NCBI GenBank assembly: GCA_903835555.1
Contig: CAILNN010000201.1
Coordinates: forward strand, 1 to 55,871
Reading direction: 5' to 3'
DNA from: an uncultured Verrucomicrobiota bacterium
Lineage (GTDB): Bacteria; Verrucomicrobiota; Verrucomicrobiia; Limisphaerales; UBA9464
Length of the DNA stretch: 55,871 bases
The translations under genes and the position numbers were made by a program. Shown piece after piece: positions 17,893 to 27,520 of the stretch. The notes beneath the pieces are model-generated. The model had not been told where the DNA came from and ran no database searches. It was given only the letters and a program-made list of their open reading frames with translations. The number at the start of each line of letters is the position of its first letter. Position 1 is the stretch's first letter.

Positions 17893-19791
17893 GTGTTCCC
17901 GTTCTTCTTTCGCGCCTCCCGCCTATTAGAGCCGCTCGTCCGAATTGCCCTCATGGGATTCCTGGTGGCGGTTGTGCAAGCGGCGGCCCAATCCAACGCG
18001 CAACGGGCAACGGATTTGCTGGCGAACATTCAGACGAACACCCAGTTCGCCATCGTCGGCACCGACGGGATGGACACGCGCGATCTTCATCTGACGCTTC
18101 GCTGGGAAGGTTCTGTTTGCCGGCCTCGTCTAACGAATACCGGAGCGAAGAGCATCCGCGTACATGAAGTGGATTTGTTCCGGATTCGCCATGGTCTTGC
18201 GCCTGAAACACCCATCTATGGCGAAGGATTCCAAATGCTGTCGCAAACGGCTGGGACGCTCGCCCACCCGGAAGATGTCGGTTCCTACACCGACCGATCC
18301 CACTACCGCCTCCCGGAAGCAGCGGGTTTTCGAACGGTCTATGGATTATTGACTCTGGCACCATCCAACGCCGACCGTCTGCTCTTTGGTTTCACCTCCT
18401 GCCGCCGGTTCAATGGAAAGTTTGAGATCAACCGAGATGAGGTCCATGGTGTGATTGAGACCGAAGATTTGGAGTTGGCAGCAGGCGAATCATGGGACTT
18501 GGAAGAACTGCTCGCGGCTAGCGGTGGAGACCGGGAAAAGCTGTTCGACCAATTAACGGACGGCATCAACCGGAATCATCCCCGACTTCGCCATGATCCC
18601 ATCCCGACCGGGTGGTGCTCCTGGTATTGTTTCGGTCAATCGGTTACGGCAAAAAACATCACGGATAACCTCGACTGGATTGCCAAGAATCTGCCTGCGT
18701 TACGGTATATTCAGGTGGATGACGGTTACCAGCCATGGATGGGGGACTGGCTGGAAACGGGCAAGGCATTTGGCGGTGGGATTCAGGGGGTTCTCAAACA
18801 AGTCCGCGACCGTGGCTTTGAGCCAGCACTTTGGGTTGCGCCCTTCATCGCCAGCGGCGAATCGCGATTGTTCAAGGAGCACCCACAATGGTTTGTAAAG
18901 GACGACACCGGACATCCGCTTCGTTCGGACAAGGTCGGATTTGGCGGCTGGCGGCTGGGACCTTGGTACGCCTTAGACGGCACCCATCCGGAAGCCCAGA
19001 AATTCCTGGAGGAGCTATTTCGCACATTGCGTCAGGATTGGGGCTGCACCTATTTCAAGCTTGACGCCAATTATTGGGCAACTCTCCCAAGTGGGCACCA
19101 TTATGATCCCAAAGCAACGCGAATCGAGGCCTATCGGCGAGGTATGGAGGCCATTCGACGGGGCTCCGGTGATGCACTTTTATTGGGCTGCAACCACCCT
19201 ATCTGGGCCTCGTTCGGTCTCATCCACGCCTCGCGCAGTTCCCTCGACATCGATCGATCGTGGTCGAGCTTTTCCCACATCGGTCGTGAGAACCTCCTGC
19301 GTGGATGGCAAAATGGGCGTCTCTGGTGGAATGATCCGGACTGCATTGTCCTCAGCGATGGCGGGTCGAAAGATGTGATGGACGCGGGCGGCCATTTAAT
19401 CACCACAGGCAATGTCCCCGATAATGAATACCAATTCCATGCGACCTGGATATTCGCCACCGGCGGAATGTTGCTGAGCGGAGACAATTTGACACAAATG
19501 ACCCCGCATCGATTAGAAATGCTGCGAAAGCTGGCCCCGCCGACTGGCGTTTGTGCGCGCTTTGCCGACGAGGAATTTACGATTGGGACCACGGCACTGC
19601 CCGGTCGGCAAATGGTCTCCGTCTTTAACTGGAGCGACAAACCGAAGGCACGGAGCTTTTCTTTGCCCGTACGGTCTCGGCTAACCGATTTTTGGACCGG
19701 CGAAAACCTGGGCATCCACGCTGGCCAATATGATCTGGGCCAATTGCCCGGAAGATCGGCGAGGTTGATTGAGGTAAAGCCGGTCGAGTAG
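17893..19791 (+). CDS. Secreted alpha-galactosidase, GH36 (melibiase) family
   Basis: 632 residues with a signal peptide (IALMGFLVAVVQAAAQ). A GTG at 17893 is taken as start because it supplies the basic n-region; an ATG at 17953 is the alternative. A beta-sandwich N-domain is followed by a TIM barrel with TGWCSWYCF and YIQVDDGYQPWMGDW. The nucleophile is D391 in YFKLDANYW, and the acid/base is probably D452 in the R-S-S-x-D block of SRSSLDIDRSW. Both catalytic carboxylates of GH36/clan GH-D are therefore in place. A small C-terminal beta domain closes the protein (GRQMVSVFNWSDKPKA). It would cleave terminal alpha-galactosides; raffinose-type or galactomannan side chains are plausible substrates. 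It is divergent from the CarD-like gene. Confidence 0.9.
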   Translation: MFPFFFRASRLLEPLVRIALMGFLVAVVQAAAQSNAQRATDLLANIQTNTQFAIVGTDGMDTRDLHLTLRWEGSVCRPRLTNTGAKSIRVHEVDLFRIRHGLAPETPIYGEGFQMLSQTAGTLAHPEDVGSYTDRSHYRLPEAAGFRTVYGLLTLAPSNADRLLFGFTSCRRFNGKFEINRDEVHGVIETEDLELAAGESWDLEELLAASGGDREKLFDQLTDGINRNHPRLRHDPIPTGWCSWYCFGQSVTAKNITDNLDWIAKNLPALRYIQVDDGYQPWMGDWLETGKAFGGGIQGVLKQVRDRGFEPALWVAPFIASGESRLFKEHPQWFVKDDTGHPLRSDKVGFGGWRLGPWYALDGTHPEAQKFLEELFRTLRQDWGCTYFKLDANYWATLPSGHHYDPKATRIEAYRRGMEAIRRGSGDALLLGCNHPIWASFGLIHASRSSLDIDRSWSSFSHIGRENLLRGWQNGRLWWNDPDCIVLSDGGSKDVMDAGGHLITTGNVPDNEYQFHATWIFATGGMLLSGDNLTQMTPHRLEMLRKLAPPTGVCARFADEEFTIGTTALPGRQMVSVFNWSDKPKARSFSLPVRSRLTDFWTGENLGIHAGQYDLGQLPGRSARLIEVKPVE

Positions 19792-19810
19792 GCCTTAGAG
19801 GAAAATGTGT

Positions 19811-20321
19811 TCAGTAGAGTAAGCGGAGCCGACGGATTGAGAGGCCCAAGGGCCAATGACCGTCTGACTCCGCCCCTGCATCGAATCGTACGGGCGGTTT
19901 TCCCGAATACGGCTCTCCGAGTGCTCGTTATCGGATTTCCATAAAGGCTATAGAACGGGTATTTCGGCTCCGCCTTAGCTTTCCGATATAGCGTCCGTTG
20001 CAGTTTCTGAACTTTTGCGGGAGTTGTTGTCCGAGACCACTCGTTTTGCAAGTCATCCCAGTCATCTCCCTGTCCCGCACTACTTCGACTCGCCTGAGCA
20101 CAAGTGGTTCCCCTTCGCTCCGCACAGGTTCTGCTGTCCTGCGCCTCAACACTACTACGGGAACCTCCGACTTCTCCCCCAGCCCGCTTGGCCTTGCCTT
20201 TAAGGCTTGTACCGGCAGTTGCCGTGCCTTGCGGCCCAGCACCGGAGGAAATCTCCTGTCTTAACCCAGCAACACTTCCAGACATGCCGACCACGTTGTT
20301 GCTGGCTTCGCCAGCGCACAC
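19811..20321 (-). pseudogene. Decayed group II intron / reverse transcriptase remnant
   Basis: On the minus strand the translation contains AKVQKLQRTLYRKAKAEPKY followed by PFYSLYG (about 20015-19935). This closely resembles the first residues of bacterial group II intron reverse transcriptases. It runs straight into RNA-like sequence (AGAGCCGTATTCGGGAAA, then CCGCCCGTACGATTCG, about 19915-19870), which resembles the conserved structured segment found beside such RT genes. The whole RT core, with the YADD-box domains, is missing. The upstream part (20100-20300) looks like intron RNA rather than protein. The long minus-strand frame through here continues antisense into the GH36 gene and is not a gene. 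The intron identity is inferred from remembered motif patterns. Confidence 0.55.
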
Positions 20322-20423
20322 CCCGATGGGGTTGAAGACTATTAATAAACAATGCCCCCAGGGTAGGCCCGCAGACGGGCCAACCCTGGGCTTTGTAGCT
20401 CAACCCCGGTGGGGTTGGCAGAA
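20314..20423 (+). repeat. Palindromic repeat, family P, copy 3
   Basis: The core at 20357-20390 is CCCAGGGTAGGCCC paired with GGGCCAACCCTGGG, with loop GCAGAC. It is flanked by the outer arms ACCCCGATGGGGTTGA and TCAACCCCGGTGGGGTTG. Core and arms have the same order and orientation as the copy at 9410. It abuts the group II intron relic and lies 60 bases beyond the stop of the YVTN gene. Confidence 0.9.
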
Positions 20424-20485
20424 GCAGAATGGGCGCGTCTGCGGCGGAAGCAGAACGCTCATTTCCTTTCCATTTATGGCCGACT

Positions 20486-21670
20486 TCAGCGGCCAACAGC
20501 GAGAATATCGAGGAAACCGGGGCCGCCGCGTCCGCCTCCCCCGCGACGTTGGCCGTCGGGAGGGCCACCGGCTGGTCCGCCTTCGCGGCCGGGTCCGGGA
20601 GCACCTGCGGCGGCCACCGGAGCGTTGGCCGCCCCTGGGGCATTCGGAGCCGGTTCGGTCGTGATCAGGACGATCCGATTGTTCTTGGTGTCCAATGTGG
20701 AGGTCTTGGCCCGGGACTTGGTGGTGACGGTTTGGGTGACCTCAAACGAATTCGGGCTGTTTTCGTGGATGATAGTCAACGTGCCGTCACCTTGGGAGCT
20801 GAAGGCTTCCAAGGTATTGGGGTTGAAGCCGCCCCCATCGGACCCCTTACCGATTGGCAAGGTCGCCAAAATTTTTCCGTCGGCGGCACTCATCACCACG
20901 CAATTGGCCGGGTTCCGACACATGACGAACAAGATTCCATTTTTGGCATCCAATCCTAGTCCTGCCGGCGTGCCACCCTGCCCTCCCAACTCATATTGAG
21001 CCGTTACCTTTAGCGATTGAACGTCCACCACGGCCACCTTGTCCTTATCCTCAATATCGACATATAAGTGACCCTTTCCGTCGCTGGCAGCTTGCTCTGG
21101 TGCTCCGCCTAAATCGATGGTCCCAACGATGGTTCCGTCTTTGGGATCGATCACTGTAGCATTGGGCTGGCTATGACTGAAAATGAAAACCCGCTGCGAG
21201 AGGGGCTCAAACAGGATACCGTCAGGACCGCCTTGGACCTCGATCTTCTTGATGACCGCCAAGGTCTTGGTATCGAACATGGTCACGGGCCGACTGCTGC
21301 TAAAGCCATGATTCGATTTGGGGTCCACCGCCACGCCGCGTCCGCCGGTTTCGGGAATTTCGCCCGCCGATTTGAGCGTATCCAAGTCGAAAACAAGGAT
21401 GCTATTGCCGCGAGGGACATAAAGTCGACGGGCGTCATTGTCGGCATAGACATAGTCGATACCGCCGGTGCCCATGTATTGGGCGGTATTGATGATGGTG
21501 TAGGGCTTAGACGTTTCAGCGGCCAAGCAGACGGAAGAAACGGCCAGCACAGCAAAGGCACTAGCGATGGAGAGTCTAGAAGAGGTCAAGAATTCAGCGG
21601 ACCCATCCTGTCCTGCCGAATCACTGTGAACCGACGTCGAGGCTAGTATCCAAGGTAATGACCAGCCCAA
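20486..21670 (-). CDS. Exported YVTN-type beta-propeller protein
   Basis: Up to 394 residues. The N-terminus is uncertain. The ATG at 21670 leaves a 25-residue leader before the hydrophobic signal (LSIASAFAVLAVSSVCLAAE); a TTG at 21587-21589 (LTSSRLSIASAF) would give a more normal signal peptide. The mature part shows repeated blades of the surface-layer/YVTN kind: YVYADNDARRLYVPRGNSI, VAVDPKSNHGFSSSRPVTMF, GHLYVDIEDKDKVAVVDV and LGLDAKNGILFVMCRN. The C-terminus is a Pro/Gly/Arg-rich tail (QRRGGGGRGGPGFLDILAVGR). No catalytic residues can be named; such propellers bind proteins, ligands or cofactors. It is a stand-alone gene, convergent with the preceding GH36/intron region. Confidence 0.8.
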   Translation of the reverse strand: MGWSLPWILASTSVHSDSAGQDGSAEFLTSSRLSIASAFAVLAVSSVCLAAETSKPYTIINTAQYMGTGGIDYVYADNDARRLYVPRGNSILVFDLDTLKSAGEIPETGGRGVAVDPKSNHGFSSSRPVTMFDTKTLAVIKKIEVQGGPDGILFEPLSQRVFIFSHSQPNATVIDPKDGTIVGTIDLGGAPEQAASDGKGHLYVDIEDKDKVAVVDVQSLKVTAQYELGGQGGTPAGLGLDAKNGILFVMCRNPANCVVMSAADGKILATLPIGKGSDGGGFNPNTLEAFSSQGDGTLTIIHENSPNSFEVTQTVTTKSRAKTSTLDTKNNRIVLITTEPAPNAPGAANAPVAAAGAPGPGREGGPAGGPPDGQRRGGGGRGGPGFLDILAVGR

Positions 21671-21719
21671 AAGCCATTGGCTACACGACAGCTCGCTCCG
21701 CCAACCATTGGTTATTAAA

Positions 21720-21845
21720 TCACTTTTTCTTGGCTGGTGCAGACTTGGCTGCAGCTGCGGCGGATTTTGCCGCTACCGCCTTGGTTTCCTTGGCTTGTTT
21801 TTGGCCAGCTTTCTTGTCGTTCGATTTTGGAGATTTGTCGCCCAT
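21720..21845 (-). CDS. Small basic MGDKSPKS-type protein
   Basis: A 41-residue ORF: it begins MGDKSPKSNDKKAGQKQAKE and ends AAKSAPAKKK. About a third of the residues are lysine, and most of the rest are alanine, serine or glutamine. The MGDKSPKS start followed by a Lys/Gln-rich stretch recurs, as I recall, in short basic proteins of many bacterial phyla with no known function. It looks disordered and could bind nucleic acid; that is inference from composition. No clear Shine-Dalgarno site lies before the ATG at 21843-21845. It sits alone between the propeller gene and the esterase gene, all on the minus strand. Confidence 0.6.
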   Translation of the reverse strand: MGDKSPKSNDKKAGQKQAKETKAVAAKSAAAAAKSAPAKKK

Positions 21846-22004
21846 AGAGTTTTGCGTTTGCCGTTAAGAATGAAGCGGCCAGAAGGAGCTTTCTCGTCGC
21901 TCGTGGATTTTTTGACAATTTAGTGACACTTTAGCAACAAAAACGTGATCGAATCGTTCGAGTCGCACGGTTTTTACCGAGCGCGGATGCATCTCCACTT
22001 TCAA

Positions 22005-23111
<1,107 letters not shown>

Positions 23112-23125
23112 GAAATCATGCATGC

Positions 23126-23431
23126 TCAGTGATGGGCGGCCCATCGGGCCTTGTAGGCCTCCAACATTTGCGTCAAGGCCCTTTCGGCAGCGGCAAAATC
23201 AGCCAACGCCAAAAAGCCGGTTTCCGTAGTATAAGTCCCTTTGCCGCCTCTGCGTATCTGGCGGTCCAGGATGATATCTCCGGATTTATCCCCATGCGAA
23301 ACTCGCTCGAAACCTTCCAGACCAGAGTATCTTCCGATTTGCAGTTTCCCTAAAAACAGCTTCTTCCAAGCATTCGGGTGGACGTTCCATGGCAGGTAAT
23401 CGGTGGCTTTTGGGGACGGTCGACGCACCAA
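23126..23431 (-). CDS. Hypothetical small protein, possibly a truncated gene
   Basis: A 101-codon frame with coding-like codon use in its second half (GTYTTETGFLALADFAAAER, MLEAYKARWAAHH). The start is unclear: only TTG (23431) or GTG codons are available, and the first 30 residues do not look like a natural N-terminus, so the 5' end may have been lost. The stop lies 12 bases before the first ATG of the esterase. I recognise no domain. It may be the tail of a larger decayed gene; the family A repeat starts about 155 bases upstream. Confidence 0.4.
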   Translation of the reverse strand: MVRRPSPKATDYLPWNVHPNAWKKLFLGKLQIGRYSGLEGFERVSHGDKSGDIILDRQIRRGGKGTYTTETGFLALADFAAAERALTQMLEAYKARWAAHH

Positions 23432-23584
23432 CTACTGGTGTCGAAATAAGGACGATTGGGCCAGATGCTGGTCACCTTGGACCTTGTGTCAAGCTTCCCT
23501 ATTGGGATGCGGTTGTCCTATTGCTTTCGCGTTGGAAGCTGAAGCGCACCTGTGAACTCTGGCCCCCAGTCTATATCGCGGCTT

Positions 23585-23668
23585 TTTCCAAAACGCCAGA
23601 GGGCTGGCGCACTCCAAGACCTGGCGGACATCCCCTTGTTCCATTATTTGGGAACTGCCTTGGACTGT
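23585..23668 (+). repeat. Dispersed hairpin repeat, family A, copy 2
   Basis: The core ACGCCAGAGGGCTGGCGC is followed by ACTCCAAGACCTGGCGGACA, and then by a second hairpin GTTCCATTATTTGGGAAC. It lies between the stop of gcvP and the small hypothetical ORF. At 23738-23759 a lone half of a family P outer arm (CCCGAGTTGGGGTTGA) follows. Confidence 0.85.
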
Positions 23669-23810
23669 AGTAGCCACAACAAAAAAAGGCAGCGATACAC
23701 GGACAAAAACCACTGCCCCCCTTTTATCTAAGTGCCATCCCCCCGAGTTGGGGTTGAATACATTTTTCTACTTAAACTCAAGGTAGGCGCGCTACGACAT
23801 GGACAAATTT

Positions 23811-23838
23811 GGGAAAGCGGTAAGACGCCGCTTCCACT
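23811..23838 (-). terminator. Likely terminator hairpin of gcvP
   Basis: On the minus strand, 21 bases after the gcvP stop, GAAGCGGCGTCTTACCGCTT forms an AAGCGG/CCGCTT hairpin followed by TCCC. A near-identical hairpin sits 17 bases after the stop of the gene at 27521. The weak T tract makes intrinsic termination uncertain. Confidence 0.5.
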
Positions 23839-23858
23839 TTGGGTGGTTACGCTTCTAC

Positions 23859-26741
23859 CTACTGGTAAGCTTCCATGCCGACGCAGGAACAGACCAAGTT
23901 GCGGTCGCCGTAGACATTGTCGACGCGGCCAACGGCGGGCCAGAACTTGAATTCGCGGAGGCTTTGCACCGGGTAGGCGGCGGTTTCACGGGGGTACGGA
24001 CGATTCCAAACATCGGCAGTGACCACATCCGCTGTGTGCGGGGCGTGCTTGAGGAGGTTGTTCTTTGGATCGGCCTTGCCGCTCTCGATTTCCACGATTT
24101 CGGCGTGGATGGCGATCATGGCGTCGCAGAAACGGTCCAACTCGGCTTTACCTTCGGACTCGGTGGGTTCAACCATCAAGGTGTTAGCGACAGGCCAGCT
24201 CAAGGTAGGAGCATGGAATCCGTAATCCATAAGACGCTTGGCGACATCTTCAGCGGTCACAAACTTATAATGGCGCAAATCGAGAATGCATTCATGGGCC
24301 ACCAGACCATTCGCCCGATAGAGAGTGGGGAAATGGTTTTCCAGACGTTTCGAGATGTAGTTGGCGTTGAGGATGGCCACTTTCGTGGCCTCGGTCAGAC
24401 CGGCGGCACCCATCATGGCGATATAAACCCAGGAAATGGTGAGGATGCTGGCACTACCCCATGGGGCAGCGGACACCGCCCCGATTCGGTGATTGCCGCC
24501 GAGCGAAACCACGGAGTGAGTGGGTAGAAAATCAGCCAGGTGGGCGGCGACGCCGATCGGGCCCATCCCTGGACCACCACCACCGTGAGGGATACAGAAG
24601 GTCTTATGAAGATTGAGATGACAGACGTCGGCCCCGACCTCGCCGGGGGAGGTCAAGCCGACCTGGGCATTCAAGTTGGCTCCGTCCATGTACACTTGCC
24701 CGCCAGCTTCGTGGACGAGTTGGCAAATCTCTTTGATGGTAGTTTCGAAGACCCCATGGGTGCTGGGGTAGGTCACCATCAGGCAGGCCAACTTGGAGCG
24801 ATGCAGCTCGATCTTGGCCCGAAGATCGGCCAAGTCGATGTTCCCATCGGAATCACAAGCGACGGCGGCAACGCGGAGTCCGGCGAGCACGGCGCTGGCC
24901 GGGTTGGTACCGTGAGCGCTGGTGGGGATCAGGCAGACATCACGATTGGCCTCTCCTTTTGCTTTGAGATAAGCGCGGATGACGAGGAGACCAGCATATT
25001 CACCCTGAGAGCCAGAATTCGGCTGAAGGGAGATGGCATCAAAGCCGGTGATTTCCGCCAGCCACGTTTCGAGGTCTTGAAACATCCGATGGTACCCTTG
25101 GGCTTGGGACACGGGAGCAAACGGATGCAGCTTACCGAATTCCGGCCAACTGACGGGCATTAATTCGGAGGTCGCATTGAGCTTCATGGTGCAAGACCCT
25201 AAGGGGATCATGCTTTGACAAAGCGACAAGTCCTTCGATTCAAGTCGGCGGAGATAACGCAGAAGCTCGGTCTCACTGTGATAACGATTGAAAACAGCGT
25301 TGCGGAGAAACGTGGAAGTCCGCCGTGGAAGAGCCACCTCGGCTGGTTGCAGATCGGAGGCGGCAAAGCCGGGCTTCCGATCGCCATTGAAGACATGAAG
25401 CAGGGTATCGATTTCCGCGAGAGTGGTTGGTTCATCGAGCGAGACCCCCACGTGGTGGGCGTCTACTCGGCGCAGGTTGATTTGATGTCCCAGGGCAGTT
25501 TGGACGACAACATCGGCATCGGCGACTTTGATGGTTAAGGTGTCGAAAAAGGTGGGATTCACGACCTGAAGTCCCAAACGAGTAAGACCGTCAGCCAGGA
25601 TTCGGGTCAGGTGATGGACACGGTCGGCGATGGCATACAATCCGCATGGACCGTGGTAACAGGCGTAGGCCATGGCCATGTTGGCGAGCAGGGCTTGGGC
25701 CGTGCAGATATTGGACGTGGCCTTGTCGCGTCGGATGTGCTGTTCGCGGGTGCCGAGTGAGAGGCGAAGGGCGGGTTTGCCTCGGGAATCCTTGGAGACA
25801 CCGACCAATCGCCCGGGCATTTGGCGCTTAAAAGCGTCGCGGGTGGCGAAGAAAGCGGCGTGCGGTCCGCCGTAACCAAGGGGCACGCCGAATCGCTGGG
25901 CACTGCCGACGGCAACGTCGGCCCCGAATTCGCCGGGGGGTGTTAAAAGGGTCAGGGCCAGGAGATCGGTGGCTACCACGACAAAAATCCCGGCTTTTTT
26001 GGCGGACGCAATGACTTCGCGCAGGTCATCGACGGAGCCCAACGTGCCCGGGTATTGAAGGAGGATTCCGAAGGTCGCTGGCGTCAGTTCCCATTTTCGC
26101 CAATCGCTGACCTCGACATCAAATCCCAGGGCATGGGCACGCGTCTGGACCAGTTCTATATTTTGCGGATGGAGATCATGGGAAACGAGGAACTGATTTC
26201 GAGCCGTAGCGTTGCTTGTGTTATCGGCAGAAGCGAGGCGATGACAAAAAGTCATCGCTTCGGCGCAGGCGGTCGCTTCATCCAGAAGTGAGGCGTTGGC
26301 GATATCGAGTCCGGTTAGATCTGCAACCAGGGTCTGGAAATTGAGCAGGCCTTCGAGTCGACCTTGGGATACCTCGGCCTGGTAGGGTGTGTATTGCGTG
26401 TACCAACCGGGGTTTTCCAGGATATTGCGCTGAATGACCGGTGGGGTGATGGTGTCGTAGTAGCCCATCCCCAAGAATGAGCGGTAGATTTGATTACGGC
26501 TGGCGATAGAACGCAGATGGGCGAGGGCTTCAAATTCAGAAAGGGGCGTCGGAAGGTTGAGACTGGACTGGAGCCGAATCGAGGCCGGGACGGCGGCATT
26601 GACGAGGGAATCCACGGAATCAAATCCGCAGGTCTTGGCCATGGCGGTAGCCTCATCCGTTCGCGGCCCGAGGTGTCGGCGAAGAAAAATATCGGTCAAC
26701 GGCAATGCGGTGGAACTGGATGCAGATTCAACGAAAGTCAT
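23859..26741 (-). CDS. gcvP: Glycine dehydrogenase (decarboxylating), P protein
   Basis: 960 residues from the ATG at 26739-26741, the full length of the fused homodimeric P protein of the glycine cleavage system. It decarboxylates glycine with pyridoxal phosphate and passes aminomethyl to lipoylated GcvH. The PLP lysine is near residue 713 in [20 protein letters not shown]. Other family blocks are [51 protein letters not shown] and [12 protein letters not shown]. The C-terminus [12 protein letters not shown] agrees with other GcvP proteins. gcvT and gcvH are not in the window, so the system is dispersed. No glycine riboswitch was recognised upstream. Confidence 0.97.
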   Translation of the reverse strand: MTFVESASSSTALPLTDIFLRRHLGPRTDEATAMAKTCGFDSVDSLVNAAVPASIRLQSSLNLPTPLSEFEALAHLRSIASRNQIYRSFLGMGYYDTITPPVIQRNILENPGWYTQYTPYQAEVSQGRLEGLLNFQTLVADLTGLDIANASLLDEATACAEAMTFCHRLASADNTSNATARNQFLVSHDLHPQNIELVQTRAHALGFDVEVSDWRKWELTPATFGILLQYPGTLGSVDDLREVIASAKKAGIFVVVATDLLALTLLTPPGEFGADVAVGSAQRFGVPLGYGGPHAAFFATRDAFKRQMPGRLVGVSKDSRGKPALRLSLGTREQHIRRDKATSNICTAQALLANMAMAYACYHGPCGLYAIADRVHHLTRILADGLTRLGLQVVNPTFFDTLTIKVADADVVVQTALGHQINLRRVDAHHVGVSLDEPTTLAEIDTLLHVFNGDRKPGFAASDLQPAEVALPRRTSTFLRNAVFNRYHSETELLRYLRRLESKDLSLCQSMIPLGSCTMKLNATSELMPVSWPEFGKLHPFAPVSQAQGYHRMFQDLETWLAEITGFDAISLQPNSGSQGEYAGLLVIRAYLKAKGEANRDVCLIPTSAHGTNPASAVLAGLRVAAVACDSDGNIDLADLRAKIELHRSKLACLMVTYPSTHGVFETTIKEICQLVHEAGGQVYMDGANLNAQVGLTSPGEVGADVCHLNLHKTFCIPHGGGGPGMGPIGVAAHLADFLPTHSVVSLGGNHRIGAVSAAPWGSASILTISWVYIAMMGAAGLTEATKVAILNANYISKRLENHFPTLYRANGLVAHECILDLRHYKFVTAEDVAKRLMDYGFHAPTLSWPVANTLMVEPTESEGKAELDRFCDAMIAIHAEIVEIESGKADPKNNLLKHAPHTADVVTADVWNRPYPRETAAYPVQSLREFKFWPAVGRVDNVYGDRNLVCSCVGMEAYQ

Positions 26742-26810
26742 GATCGGAGAGCGTTTTCGGAGACGAATTAGCGCGGGGATGTTCAACAGACGGATGCCTC
26801 AAAGAGAACC

Positions 26811-26822
26811 GACTTTAAAGTC
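26811..26822. promoter_or_regulatory. Perfect 12-bp palindrome upstream of gcvP
   Basis: GACTTTAAAGTC lies 70 bases upstream of the gcvP ATG and is fully symmetric. It could be a dimeric regulator site or part of an mRNA stem in the gcvP leader. No regulator gene is nearby, so this is only a candidate. Confidence 0.25.
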
Positions 26823-26889
26823 AGATTCTTCCCCTGCAAGAGGTATTGCCGAGAGGCCGATCGGTCAACGTTGCTTAAAGGCCAAACTC

Positions 26890-26990
26890 AACTCCAGTCC
26901 CACAAGGCGCGGGTGACTCCCTGGCTGGAATGCCGGATACGGGAAATCCGCCTATCCGGTTTGGAGGGAGAGTTGGTTGGATAGGGCGGA
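26890..26990 (+). pseudogene. Group II intron RT C-terminal fragment (relic)
   Basis: GCCGGATACGGGAAATCCGC followed by CTATCCGGTTTGGAGGG (26932-26972) folds into a hairpin. It matches the same structured segment as the relic at about 19870-19915 on the other strand. In frame it reads TPWLECRIREIRLSGLEGE followed by a stop, like the tail of RT genes at such loci (SRMREIR-type endings). Nothing of the RT core remains. It is a short fragment identified by resemblance only. Confidence 0.4.
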
Positions 26991-27068
26991 ATCGAGCCCT
27001 GTTTTGAGTCGGCGTTGTCCAACTTCTGTCTGTACTCCTATGAAACGTTGTCCTATTCACCTTCAAGT

Positions 27069-27134
27069 ATGATCCTTACCGCCGTTATCTATCCCGATTC
27101 TGAGACGGATTGGCTCGTAGCGGAGTGCCCTTAA
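27069..27134 (+). pseudogene. Possible HicB-like antitoxin N-terminus (relic)
   Basis: An ATG starts MILTAVIYPDSETDWLVAEC and stops at 27132-27134. The pattern, a first beta strand then D/E-rich turn and W/Y-V-A-x-C-P, resembles the start of HicB antitoxins. The +1 frame just after reads LAGVSTDEFIDSL and a stop, which looks like the tail of another small antitoxin-like protein. No toxin is present. The rest of 26742-27520 contains only repeats and relics. Confidence 0.3.
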
Positions 27135-27333
27135 GTTGGCGGGCGTGTCGACCGATGAATTCATTGACTCGCTCTAAATGTTTTCGGCCTCTGACGAGTC
27201 CGCTGAAAAGTCACCCACCCTCAAGTTTTGACCTGCTCGTAACCAGTTTTGGACTGCGGCTTTTATTCCTGCTTTGGGCTCGGAACCTGAGGAATGCGAC
27301 AAGGAACTCTTGCGTCTTTCGATTTTACGGCTG

Positions 27334-27416
27334 TTTCCAAAGCGCCAGAGGGTTGGCGCAGTCCAAGACCTGGCGGACATCCCTTCCTCCATAACGCGGG
27401 AAGCGCCGTGGACTAC
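27334..27416 (+). repeat. Dispersed hairpin repeat, family A, copy 3
   Basis: The core GCGCCAGAGGGTTGGCGC keeps the stem through G-T pairing. AGTCCAAGACCTGGCGGACA follows, and a diverged tail carries a GCGGGAAGCGCCGTGGACTA block. It lies about 100 bases beyond the stop of the Gfo/Idh/MocA gene. Confidence 0.85.
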
Positions 27417-27477
27417 GGCTGGCGCAAAAAATGCCGTGCGGGATGGACAAAAACCACGGCTTGATGGCTAGACTCGA

Positions 27478-27504
27478 GGAAAAGCGGCGAGACGCCGCTT
27501 CTAC
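27478..27504 (-). terminator. Likely terminator hairpin of the Gfo/Idh/MocA gene
   Basis: On the minus strand AAGCGGCGTCTCGCCGCTT is a perfect 8-bp stem with a TCT loop. It is followed by TTTCC and placed 17 bases after the stop codon. It is nearly identical to the hairpin at 23811-23838, so this is a repeated element that also suits termination. Confidence 0.6.
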
Positions 27505-27520
27505 TCTGATGTGCTCCGAC

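Noticed and set aside
19131..19790. Long minus-strand open frame extending from the intron relic under the GH36 gene
   Set aside because: The part below 19790 is antisense to the alpha-galactosidase coding sequence, has no coherent protein pattern, and is explained by high-GC shadow frames.
26742..26900. Glycine riboswitch in the gcvP leader
   Set aside because: I looked for the conserved GGAGA and GCGCCGAAGGNGCAA-type aptamer segments in the leader and did not find them; only a 12-bp palindrome stands out.
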